Below are positions 6,876 through 14,967 of a stretch of DNA of 23,306 nucleotides, piece by piece. A program made the position numbers and the translations under genes. Origin of the DNA: DAISIK01 sp036822055 (GTDB lineage Bacteria; Verrucomicrobiota; Verrucomicrobiia; Opitutales; Puniceicoccaceae). The stretch covers positions 1-23,306 of the forward strand of contig DAISIK010000040.1 in assembly GCA_036822055.1 (NCBI GenBank), in the 5' to 3' direction. A model generated the notes under the pieces. That model searched no databases. It worked only from the letters and a program-made list of their open reading frames with translations, and was not told where the DNA came from. The stretch's first letter is position 1. Each line of letters starts with the position of its first letter.

Positions 6876-7864
6876 TTTTCTCGGGGGGTGGGCTCCGGGG
6901 GAGGGAGAAGACCTGACCGGAGGTCTTCCGGAATGGGATTGGCAGCGCCGAGGAGGGCTCCGAGGACGGCTCCTCGATGGCTGTTGTCTCCACCGCAGCG
7001 AGCGTTGGCAAGGACTCCACCGGCAAAGTCTTGATGGTATTTGGCGGCGAGGTAAAGGGAGGCGGTGAAGGAGTCGGGCAGGTAGCAGGCGGGGGTGAGA
7101 TGCCTGCCGACGACGACGAGGTCCGGGAGGTCACGCCAGGCGAGGAACTTCTTTTCAGAAATCCAGTGCGAGGCATGGGCGAAGATCGCGGCCTGAAGGG
7201 TTTCTCCGGACGCAACGGCAAAGATGATCCCGGTGAGGGCGACGGCTGAATTCAGGCACTCTTTACTGCGATGGGTGAGGGCTGTGTGGGTGCGGGCGGT
7301 CTCACGGAGATGGTCAAGGTCGGTGAGGCCGACCTGAATTAGACCCGCGAGGAGAAACGGCAGGGTGGCAAGACCGCCGATGTGGATGTCCTCGATACCG
7401 CATTGGCGGGGAGGAAGGTTGCGGGAGAGTCGGTCGAAAAATTCGCGGTGGTATTCCTCAATGTAGGTGTCGTTGTGCCAGCCGGGTTGAAGCATGCAGG
7501 AGATGTATTCATCAAGCCACTGGTCGGGGTCGTAATGGCCGTTGTGGAGGATTTGACGGTAGAGGGCCAACCCGAGCTGAAAGTTGAGGGTATTCTCGCC
7601 GGCTTTGAGGAACTGGTGGTAATGGATTTCGCGCTGGCCCCAATAAATCTTCTGCTGGTGGAGGATGTCGCCCCTTTTGTTTCGCGGCGTGTAACGGGAG
7701 CGCCAGAGGATGCTGTCGGGGTGGGGATTTTTCGGAGCAGCAAAAGGGCGAAGAACCGGGTAATCCCGGGCGAGAGCCTGGCGGTCGTAATACCAGTGAA
7801 CGGGCATGGCGAGGGCGTCGGCGACCCGGGCGCCAAGCATGGCTTGCTGGAAGGTGGATTGCAT
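6872..7864 (-). CDS. ADP-ribosylglycohydrolase-family protein (DraG-like)
   Basis: A 330-residue protein with the DraG/ARH fold signature. The N-terminal ARVADALAMPVHWYYD corresponds to the GDALG-P metal region of the family. The C-terminal GGDNSHRGAVLGALLGA (about 291-307) corresponds to the family's GGDTD-N metal site followed by the A-GALLGA helix. Members remove ADP-ribose from proteins or small substrates, but many are uncharacterised. Here the acidic GGDTD motif is GGDNS, so catalytic activity is not certain. I chose the ATG at 7864 rather than the longer frame because the family match starts there and a -10/-35 pair sits directly upstream (see the promoter entry), which would give a leaderless mRNA. 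Its stop overlaps the following membrane-protein gene. Confidence 0.8.
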   Translation of the reverse strand: MQSTFQQAMLGARVADALAMPVHWYYDRQALARDYPVLRPFAAPKNPHPDSILWRSRYTPRNKRGDILHQQKIYWGQREIHYHQFLKAGENTLNFQLGLALYRQILHNGHYDPDQWLDEYISCMLQPGWHNDTYIEEYHREFFDRLSRNLPPRQCGIEDIHIGGLATLPFLLAGLIQVGLTDLDHLRETARTHTALTHRSKECLNSAVALTGIIFAVASGETLQAAIFAHASHWISEKKFLAWRDLPDLVVVGRHLTPACYLPDSFTASLYLAAKYHQDFAGGVLANARCGGDNSHRGAVLGALLGAANPIPEDLRSGLLPPPEPTPREK

Positions 7865-8250
7865 GGGAAGGATGATAGACTGGGCGGCGGGAAGAGACAA
7901 CCGGCCGGGGGTTGAAAGCTGGCAGCAGCCCCTGCCCGTTGGGGTATCGGAGGAGTGAAAACCGGGCTGAGAGGTTGACGGATTTAGTTTTTTGCCACCA
8001 TGGGGGTTATTTTTTAATTTTTTGAGGGAACCTTTTTTCACACCTTGGCTAAGAAAGAGCTTGCTATTGATGGCCGGGGCGATGATCACAAAGGCTCATC
8101 CTTGGAACTCAAGATTAACTGGAAGACTTAGTAGATTGACTGAAGCTTGGAAAGGAAACCTGGCGCAACGTTGCGGCAGTGGGTTTGAGGGGATGCCAAT
8201 GGTAGCGTTACACGTTGTGATTGCACCGTCTGAATAAGTAAGAGAACTCA
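7865..8250. other. Divergent intergenic region upstream of the RRM gene
   Basis: 386 bases between the divergent ADP-ribosylglycohydrolase and RNA-binding genes. It contains the promoter above, T-rich runs around 8010-8038 and a 12-base perfect palindrome CGCAACGTTGCG at 8164-8175. I see no credible -35/-10 pair for the RRM gene and no recognisable riboswitch. The long leader would leave room for post-transcriptional control, but nothing in it proves this. Confidence 0.5.
7872..7900 (-). promoter_or_regulatory. Sigma-70-like promoter of the ADP-ribosylglycohydrolase gene
   Basis: On the minus strand: TTGTCT (7900-7895), a 17-base spacer, then TATCAT (7877-7872), which matches five of six consensus bases. 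The predicted start of transcription falls at 7864-7865, on or next to the ATG, so the transcript would lack a leader. Confidence 0.5.
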
Positions 8251-8709
8251 ATGGAACAGTCTAAAGTCTTTGTCGGAAACATTTCTTTCCGGCTCCCGCC
8301 CGAGGATCTTCGGGCCCTCTTCGAACAGGCCGGTCCTGTAGAGGATGTTTACTTCCCAACTGATCGTGAATCCGGCCGTCGCAAGGGCTTTGCATTTGTG
8401 ACCTTTGGAACTGCCGAGGCTGCTGCTGAGGCGATCTCCAAGTTTGACGGCTACGATCTTGAGGGCCGTGAATTGAAAGTGAACGAAGCACGTCCCCGTG
8501 AAGATCGTGGACCGGGCGGCGGCGGCGGTGGCGGCGGCGGCGGCGGATTTCGGTCCGGCGGTGGCGGCGGTGGCGGTCCTCGCCGTGAGTTCCGAGGCGG
8601 CGGTGACGGTGATCGCCGTGGCGGTGGCGGTGGCGGCCCTCGTGGGGGTAGCGGCGGTGGTGATCGCGGTCGGCGGTCCTTCTCTCGCGATCGGTTCGAA
8701 GATCGCTAG
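8251..8709 (+). CDS. RRM-domain RNA-binding protein with Gly-rich tail
   Basis: A 152-residue protein. One RNA recognition motif spans residues 4-82, with RNP2 VFVGNI (6-11) and RNP1 KGFAFVTF (45-52), both with the aromatic residues that stack on RNA bases. The remaining half is a Gly/Arg-rich low-complexity tail encoded by near-perfect GGC/GGT runs, ending SFSRDRFEDR. Bacterial proteins of this kind (cyanobacterial Rbp-like) bind single-stranded RNA and often respond to cold or stress. The gene stands alone and is followed by a strong terminator. It starts at an ATG after a weak purine-rich AGAGA. Confidence 0.92.
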   Translation: MEQSKVFVGNISFRLPPEDLRALFEQAGPVEDVYFPTDRESGRRKGFAFVTFGTAEAAAEAISKFDGYDLEGRELKVNEARPREDRGPGGGGGGGGGGGFRSGGGGGGGPRREFRGGGDGDRRGGGGGGPRGGSGGGDRGRRSFSRDRFEDR

Positions 8710-8743
8710 AGCGCGGCCCTCAGCTGCTGAGGCCTGACTTTTC

Positions 8744-8780
8744 AAACCGCTTTCCAGCGCTGGCCTGGAAGCGGTTTTTT
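8744..8780 (+). terminator. Rho-independent terminator of the RRM gene
   Basis: Stem AAACCGCTTTCCAG (8744-8757) pairs with CTGGAAGCGGTTT (8765-8777) with one bulged T and a seven-base loop, and runs into a T tract (8775-8780). It lies 35 bases after the stop codon. Confidence 0.9.
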
Positions 8781-8840
8781 GTTGGAGAGGAATGAGGCAG
8801 CGGCTGTTTGGTTGGCTTAATCTACCCTTGCGAGGAAACG

Positions 8841-10328
8841 CTACTGGGCGCGGATGATGCTTCGCGGTGTTGGCTGGCCGGGTTCGCCACCGGGCTGTTG
8901 GTTGAGGAGGTTCCCCTGGCTGTCCCAATAGCGAATGACCATACGGCGATCGGTGAGGGGCCCCTCAAAGTCGAGCGTTACAAAGTTGCGCTGGCCGACG
9001 CGGTCCATGCCGTCGGGAAAGATGTCGTAGCGGGCAGGGTTGGTTGTTTTGCCAGCCCATGGACCTGCGGTGAGTGGGGAACTGGTAACCTCAAACATGG
9101 TAAGGCTGGTTTCTCCGTAGGTGTGCTCGACGCGGTTTACCTCGCCGTAGTGGACGTCCCCGTTGAGAAAGATCACGTTGGGAATCTGTTCGGCGGTGAT
9201 GCGATCCATGAGGTATTGCCACTCCTCGGGGTAGTTTCGCAGGCCATCGCCGGGTCCGCTATCGTTGAGCACCTGGCTTCCGATAACGATCAGATTGAAA
9301 CGAGCGGGATAGCTTTTGGAGTCGGTCAGGCTCTGGCTTTTGGTCCAGGCGAGGTGGTTGATGAGCCAATCGATCTGAGGGCGTCCGAGCAGTTTCTTGG
9401 AGTGACCAAAGCTGGTATCGGTAAAAGAGTCCTGATGGGTGCGGTTATCCAAAAAGTAGATGTTGGCATCTCCCCAATTGACGAAAGTGAAGAGGCCGGG
9501 AGTTTCCGGTAGCCCCGCGCTGGGGTTTCCCCACATGAGGTTAAAGACCTCGGTGGCCGTCTCCTTGAGGTGGTAGCTGCTGCCGATGTCATTGGGTCCG
9601 TAGTCGTGGTCGTCCCAGATGGCGTAGTGGATTGAGCTGGCGAGAAGGGGGCGAAGTTCCGGAATGGCGCGGTCGTGGGTCCACCTGTGGATCATTCCCT
9701 CGCGGTTTTCAAAATCGTTTTCCCGGTAGTAGACGTTGTCCCCCATCCAGAGCATGAGGTCTGGATTCTTTTCGTAGATGGATTCAAAAATATGGTACTC
9801 GTCGCCGTAGGGCCGGGAGCCTTCCCGATCTGTGCCGGGCTCATTGATGTAGGCACAGGAACCGATGGCAATGCGGTAGTCGAAGATGGTGTGCCGCTCT
9901 CTGGTTTCGGGATTGGGAACCCATCGCCAGCGCGGCTTGGATTGGAAGGTGAGGGGGATCAACTCATCGGGTCGATACGATGAGCGGTACTGGGGGGTGA
10001 AGGGAACCTCATCCTCGCCAGTCAGGATACGGTAGTGGTAGCGATGCCCTGGCTGAATGCCTTCGTTAACGAGGACTTTGACGACGAAGGCATCCTCAGG
10101 CCGGGGGTGATAAAGAGCGGTTCTTCTGGAGGATTCCGGCTGATCGGCGGGCCAATACTCTATAGTGACGGGCTCTGGACCACTCAATTGCAGCCAAATG
10201 AGGGTGCTGTGCATGGTGGTATGCGTCAACATGGGCCCGTTGATTACTGAGGCCGAAGCTGGAAGCAAAAGCGCCACAGGGGCGATGCAAAGGAGGGCAA
10301 GGCGGGAGATGACGGTTTTTGAGAACAT
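8841..10328 (-). CDS. PhoD-like secreted alkaline phosphatase / phosphodiesterase
   Basis: A 495-residue protein from the ATG at 10328. It begins with a clear signal peptide (MFSKTVISRLALLC, hydrophobic to PASASV). An N-terminal beta domain precedes the metallophosphatase core, with GSC at about 156-158, WMGDNVYYRE at 194-203, WDDHDYGPND at 238-247 and NGDVHYGE at 389-396, all PhoD-superfamily metal-site motifs. The enzyme probably releases phosphate from organic esters or diesters in the periplasm or outside the cell. An upstream in-frame ATG at 10409 would put 27 extra residues before the signal peptide, but a promoter-like pair overlaps it, so 10328 is preferred. The gene is divergent from a TonB-dependent receptor. 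Confidence 0.85.
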   Translation of the reverse strand: MFSKTVISRLALLCIAPVALLLPASASVINGPMLTHTTMHSTLIWLQLSGPEPVTIEYWPADQPESSRRTALYHPRPEDAFVVKVLVNEGIQPGHRYHYRILTGEDEVPFTPQYRSSYRPDELIPLTFQSKPRWRWVPNPETRERHTIFDYRIAIGSCAYINEPGTDREGSRPYGDEYHIFESIYEKNPDLMLWMGDNVYYRENDFENREGMIHRWTHDRAIPELRPLLASSIHYAIWDDHDYGPNDIGSSYHLKETATEVFNLMWGNPSAGLPETPGLFTFVNWGDANIYFLDNRTHQDSFTDTSFGHSKKLLGRPQIDWLINHLAWTKSQSLTDSKSYPARFNLIVIGSQVLNDSGPGDGLRNYPEEWQYLMDRITAEQIPNVIFLNGDVHYGEVNRVEHTYGETSLTMFEVTSSPLTAGPWAGKTTNPARYDIFPDGMDRVGQRNFVTLDFEGPLTDRRMVIRYWDSQGNLLNQQPGGEPGQPTPRSIIRAQ

Positions 10329-10398
10329 GGAGATCGATTGAGAGTTGGAGGCCGGTTTGCGGAGGCGCGGGACAGAAGAAAATAGCCTTCTCATGGAA

Positions 10399-10428
10399 AG
10401 TCTAGGCATGATCCCAAATGACAGTCAA
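10399..10428 (-). promoter_or_regulatory. Candidate promoter of the PhoD-like gene
   Basis: On the minus strand: TTGACT (10428-10423), an 18-base spacer, then TAGACT (10404-10399). Transcription would begin near 10392, downstream of the ATG at 10409, which supports the internal ATG at 10328 as the start. Confidence 0.4.
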
Positions 10429-10605
10429 CTATGGTTAAGGGGAGGGATGGCCATGGGAGGGCTAGAAACGATTCTGGTTGGTGTTTTGGATTGTTGAGTG
10501 GTGGATTGAGACCGCTGCAAAGGCCGTACCGGGCAGCGATTATTTAGTGGGGAATGAGCGATACAGGTTGTTGAACGCCCGAATTTGTTTGAGAAAGTGA
10601 AGCCA

Positions 10606-12705
10606 ATGATTGGCCCCAGAAGGATTTTTTACAGGGGGAGGCATCGTTCTCGTCTACCGATGGTGGGATTGACCTTCGGATTAATCCTTTCGTCGTCCGG
10701 ACTGGCGACCGGGCAAGCCGATCAGCCAGAGTATTTGTCGCAACTGGATGGATACACAGTAACGGCGACCCGCTATGACCAGCCGATTGAGGTGATTCCC
10801 GCAGCGGTCTCGTTGGTTTCGCGAGATCAAGTGCAGCGGGCGCGCCAGCAGTTGAGTTTGGATGAGGCGCTGCAAATGGTCCCGGGAGTATTCGTCCTCA
10901 ACCCGTACAATTTTGCTCAAGATAGCCGCATCGCGATTCGGGGATTCGGAGCGGGAGCTGATTTTGGGATTCGCGGAATCAAGCTGTTTGTTGACGGGAT
11001 ACCGGCGACTACTCCGGATGGTCAGGGTGAAGTGGACGGGATGGATCTTGGATCGGTGGAACGGATCGAAATTTTGCGAGGGCCGTCCTCGGCTATTTAC
11101 GGGAGTGCAGCGGGCGGAGTAATCAAGATCGAGACGGAAACGGGGCCTCCAATTCCTTTTGTGGAAACCCGATTGATGGTTGGAGACTACGACCTTTGGC
11201 AGCTTCAATCCAAATTAGGTGGACGGCGCGATTCACTCGGCTACCTGGTGAGCACGAGGCGAACGACCTTCGGGGGATACCGTGAGAATAGTCGGGTTGA
11301 GAACTCGACTTTGAACGCCAAGTTTGATTGGTATCCAGAAAGTAATTCCCGATATAGCCTGATTGTGAACTGGATCGACTTTCCCAGGCAGGACGATGCG
11401 GGGGGATTGACCCGGGGGGATGCGGTAGCGCAACCGAGGCAGGCCCAGCCGAGGAATCTTTTTTTTCGCTCGGGAGAAGAGGTCGAGCAGCTCAAGGTGG
11501 GGATAGCTCACGAGCGGATTCTTGATGGGGGAGGCGGTTTGGAGGCGCGGGGATACTGGCTGCAAAGGGATTTCCAGAATCGACTGCCTTTTACCTCTGG
11601 TGGGCAGGTATTCCTCGACAGGAAGGTTCAGGGAGGCGGGTTGCTCTATCGAAGAGAAGTGACTGGCGGACGCTGGCGAGCGGGGATGGACCTCGACTGG
11701 CAGGATGACCTCCGGGAGCAGCGCGACAATCTGGCCGGGGTGACCGGCGGGCGGGCACTGCGGCAGGAGGAAAAGGTAGACAATCCGGGCTTTTTTGTGG
11801 ATCGGACGATTGAGGTGGGGGAACAGGTTATCCTGACGGGAGCCCTCCGCTATGATCGGGTGCGGTTCCGGGTGAATGATCTATTTTTGGAGGATGGGGA
11901 TGACTCTGGAGTCCTCAGCTTCACGGCATGGAGTCCAATGGTCGGCGCGCTCTGGCAAGTGAGGGATGGCCTGTCTTTTTACCTTAACGTGGCGAAGGGA
12001 TTCGAGACACCGACGACGACGGAGCTGGAGAACCCACGCGGCGGAGGATTCAATCCGGAGCTGACGGCCCAAGAGGCGATCAACTATGAGACCGGGATGA
12101 GGGGGCGGGTTTCGCTGGATGCCGGGTGGGTGGAACTCGACCTGGCCCTTTTTTTGATCGAAATTGAGGACGCCCTGGTGCCTTTCCAGCTAGCGGATTT
12201 CCCCGGGCGGGATTTTTACCGAAACGCAGCTTCGAGCCGTCGTGCGGGGATCGAGTTTTCGCTGCGGCGAGACTGGGAAAACGGCTGGAAGCTCGGTTAT
12301 ACCCAAACGGTCTCTGACTTTACTTACCGGAACTTTGAAGTTGGGGGGGTGGATTTTGCAGGACGAAGACTCCCGGGGATACCGCAGTACCACGGAGCGA
12401 TTGCTCTGAGCTATGAGCCGGAAACGGGCCTCTTCCTCAACTGGCAAACCCGGTTGATCGGGGAGTTTTTTGCTGATGACGGCAACAAGGAAAAAATATC
12501 GGCCTACCAGGTGAGCGATCTGAGGTTTGGATACCAATGGAAAAGTGGCAGATGGGAATGGGAGCCCTTCGGTGGAATCTATAATCTGTTTGGAGAAGAT
12601 TACTTTGCCAATGTTCGAACGAATGCTTTCGGCGGTCGATACTTCGAGCCAGCGCCTCCACGAAACTTCTTTGGGGGTTTGAAGGTAACCTACCATTTCG
12701 ACTAG
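10606..12705 (+). CDS. TonB-dependent outer-membrane receptor
   Basis: A 699-residue protein. A basic N-terminus and hydrophobic segment (LPMVGLTFGLILSSSGLATG) form the signal peptide. DGYTVTATR is a TonB-box-like stretch. The plug domain follows with LSLDEALQMVPGVFV, IAIRGFG, LFVDGIPATTPDGQ and the classic VERIEILRGPSSAIYGSAAGGVI. The rest is a beta-barrel ending in GGLKVTYHFD. Receptors of this type import siderophore-iron, cobalamin or other large ligands using TonB energy; the substrate cannot be told from the sequence. I chose the ATG at 10606 over an upstream TTG (10585). The gene is divergent from phoD, and the murein transglycosylase gene follows 108 bases downstream. I see no cobalamin riboswitch or obvious Fur box in the 277 bases upstream. 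Confidence 0.93.
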   Translation: MIGPRRIFYRGRHRSRLPMVGLTFGLILSSSGLATGQADQPEYLSQLDGYTVTATRYDQPIEVIPAAVSLVSRDQVQRARQQLSLDEALQMVPGVFVLNPYNFAQDSRIAIRGFGAGADFGIRGIKLFVDGIPATTPDGQGEVDGMDLGSVERIEILRGPSSAIYGSAAGGVIKIETETGPPIPFVETRLMVGDYDLWQLQSKLGGRRDSLGYLVSTRRTTFGGYRENSRVENSTLNAKFDWYPESNSRYSLIVNWIDFPRQDDAGGLTRGDAVAQPRQAQPRNLFFRSGEEVEQLKVGIAHERILDGGGGLEARGYWLQRDFQNRLPFTSGGQVFLDRKVQGGGLLYRREVTGGRWRAGMDLDWQDDLREQRDNLAGVTGGRALRQEEKVDNPGFFVDRTIEVGEQVILTGALRYDRVRFRVNDLFLEDGDDSGVLSFTAWSPMVGALWQVRDGLSFYLNVAKGFETPTTTELENPRGGGFNPELTAQEAINYETGMRGRVSLDAGWVELDLALFLIEIEDALVPFQLADFPGRDFYRNAASSRRAGIEFSLRRDWENGWKLGYTQTVSDFTYRNFEVGGVDFAGRRLPGIPQYHGAIALSYEPETGLFLNWQTRLIGEFFADDGNKEKISAYQVSDLRFGYQWKSGRWEWEPFGGIYNLFGEDYFANVRTNAFGGRYFEPAPPRNFFGGLKVTYHFD

Positions 12706-12813
12706 GCTTCGAGGCCGTGGAGAGAAGCTCGGGACAATGAGACGGATAGTGGAAGCGGCATTGCGGCGGATGCGGCAAGAAACGGGGGCCGATTGAACGG
12801 GACGGTTCCGGGG

Positions 12814-14928
12814 ATGAAGGCTGTAAAGCATCTGCTGTGGTTCTTTGGGCTCCTGCTTCTCGCGGGATGCGGCTCTGGTCCGAAATCCGAGTTAGCCGAG
12901 GAGGACCGGGACATTCGCCCGACGGGAGGCGAGGTGCTGGGGGAGGCGTTTGAGGACCTTCCGGAAATCCTCCGCCGCGGCACTCTGAGGCTATTGATCC
13001 ATCGAACAGCGGATACCTACCTGCAGCGTTCGGGCAGTCCACTGGATTGGGAAAGGGAGATCGTCGAACGGTTTGCCCGGCAATTTGGCCTGAGTCTGGA
13101 GATTATTGGAGTGGACGCCTTTGAGGAACTGATTCCGGCCCTCGAGGCTGGAAGGGGCGATCTGATAGCGGCAAACTTGACGATCACTCCCGCGAGGAAG
13201 GAACGCATCCTCTTCAGTGAAGCGGTGGGAACGGTAGACGAGATCCTGGTATCGCACGTTGACCTGGAAATACCTGAGGAGGTGGGGGACGTGCTCCGGA
13301 AGTATCCGATCTCGGTTCGTCGTGGCACTTCTTTTGAGGAGACGCTCCGGAAGCTACAGGAAAGTGAGCCGAGGTTGAAAATTGAATACGTTAGCTCGGC
13401 CCTTAGCCAGCTGGACCTCTACGACCGTTTGGAAGCGAAGAAGCTCAAGTTGCTGGTGACCGATAGCAACATTTTCGCCAACGAGAGACCGTTCCGACCC
13501 AAGATCAAGCCCTTGACGCGTCTGGGGGAGCGTCGGGAACTGGGTTGGGCAATTCGACCGGGAGCCCATGAACTCAAAATGGTCCTCGACCGGTTCATCG
13601 CCGACTACACGTTGACCCGTGGGATTCCAGAAATTGCGGACAGTGATCTCCCGGGAATCCAGGAAGCGGGGAGGATTCGAATGATCACCCGGAACAATTC
13701 GATCACCTACTTCCTTTATCGCGGCGAGACGCGGGGCTTTGAATACCTGATGGGGAGGGCCTTCGCCGATGCCCTGGGAGTCCGTTTGGAGGTTGTGGTG
13801 GCCCCCTCTAACACAGAGATGTTCTCTCTCCTGGAGGAGGGGAAGGGAGACTTTATCGCAGCCTTCACAACAAAAACGGCGAAACAAAAGGAAAGGGGCT
13901 TTTCGTTTTCGGAGCCCTACATGACGGCGAGGGAAGTCCTGGTCGGAGGAAAGGGAAGACAGGAACTGGTTGGCCTGGATGAGCTGGAAGGATTGGTGGT
14001 CTCGGTCAGGCCAAGCAGTTCCCACTATCAGACGCTGGTGCGGATGGTTGATGAGCTAGGCATCGGGTTAAAAATCCGGACGGTTGGAGAAAATACTGAG
14101 GCAGAGGAACTTCTGCAGTTGGTGGGGCGAGGGGAGCTGGAGGCGACAGTAGTGGATGATTTTTTTCTGAACCATGCTCAACTCTGGCAAGACGATTTGG
14201 TGCCCTTGCTGCGAATGAAAGAGCCCCTGCCGGTCGCTTGGGTTTTCCGAAAGGACAATCCTGAGCTAAAGGAAGCAGCCGATCTTTTTTGGGAGGAGAT
14301 GGTCCAATCAACGGAATACAAACAGGCACTGAACCGGTATTTCGGATCTGCCGATCAAGTGCGTCAGAATCGGGAAGCTCAGGAGCTACTGGTTCGGGAG
14401 GGGCGTGTCTCGCCCTATGATGAGATCATCCGAGAGAAGGCGAGTCAGCACTCCATTGATTGGAGGCTGGTCGCGGCTCAGATGTTCCAGGAAAGCCGGT
14501 TTGATCCAATGGCCCGGAGTCGGGTGGGAGCGGAAGGATTGATGCAGATCATGCCGCGAACGGCAGGGGAACTCGGTTTGAAAAATCCCTACCATCCGGA
14601 AGCGAATATCGAGGCAGGGATCCGCTATTTGAACTGGGTCAAGGAAAGGCTGGCGGACCAAGTCCTACCGGAGGAACTTCCCTGGTTTGCTCTGGCGGCT
14701 TACAACGCTGGCTTGGGGCACGTTTTCGACGCTCAGCGTCTGGCCGAAGACCTCGGGTATGACCCGAGGCGGTGGTTCGATCACACAGAGGAGGCAATGC
14801 TACGATTGGCAGAGGTGCAGTACTACGGAAGAGTACGGCACGGGTATGTGCGTGGCGCGGAGCCGGTGGACTATGTCCGCAAGATCCGGGAGCACTACCA
14901 GCAGTTGGTCTCACTGGTTGCCGAGTAG
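12814..14928 (+). CDS. MltF-like lipoprotein lytic transglycosylase with two tandem solute-binding domains
   Basis: A 704-residue protein. The signal peptide ends in the lipobox LLAGC (Cys19), so it is a lipoprotein. Two solute-binding family 3 domains follow, at about 50-270 and 280-510. Each has the same internal pattern: LRLLIH / IRMITR start, GRGDLIAA / GKGDFIAA, then ERILFSEA / ERGFSFSEPY. The C-terminal SLT domain (about 530-695) has the catalytic Glu560 in QESRFDP, then GAEGLMQIMPRTAGELGL and AAYNAGLGHV. It cleaves the MurNAc-GlcNAc bond of peptidoglycan, probably regulated by ligand binding. E. coli MltF has a single such domain and about 520 residues, so this is an enlarged version. 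An upstream TTG at 12793 is less likely because the lipoprotein signal starts at ATG 12814. Confidence 0.92.
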   Translation: MKAVKHLLWFFGLLLLAGCGSGPKSELAEEDRDIRPTGGEVLGEAFEDLPEILRRGTLRLLIHRTADTYLQRSGSPLDWEREIVERFARQFGLSLEIIGVDAFEELIPALEAGRGDLIAANLTITPARKERILFSEAVGTVDEILVSHVDLEIPEEVGDVLRKYPISVRRGTSFEETLRKLQESEPRLKIEYVSSALSQLDLYDRLEAKKLKLLVTDSNIFANERPFRPKIKPLTRLGERRELGWAIRPGAHELKMVLDRFIADYTLTRGIPEIADSDLPGIQEAGRIRMITRNNSITYFLYRGETRGFEYLMGRAFADALGVRLEVVVAPSNTEMFSLLEEGKGDFIAAFTTKTAKQKERGFSFSEPYMTAREVLVGGKGRQELVGLDELEGLVVSVRPSSSHYQTLVRMVDELGIGLKIRTVGENTEAEELLQLVGRGELEATVVDDFFLNHAQLWQDDLVPLLRMKEPLPVAWVFRKDNPELKEAADLFWEEMVQSTEYKQALNRYFGSADQVRQNREAQELLVREGRVSPYDEIIREKASQHSIDWRLVAAQMFQESRFDPMARSRVGAEGLMQIMPRTAGELGLKNPYHPEANIEAGIRYLNWVKERLADQVLPEELPWFALAAYNAGLGHVFDAQRLAEDLGYDPRRWFDHTEEAMLRLAEVQYYGRVRHGYVRGAEPVDYVRKIREHYQQLVSLVAE

Positions 14929-14967
14929 ATGGCTGAAGACCGGACGGGGAGGGCTGGCCTGCGGCGT

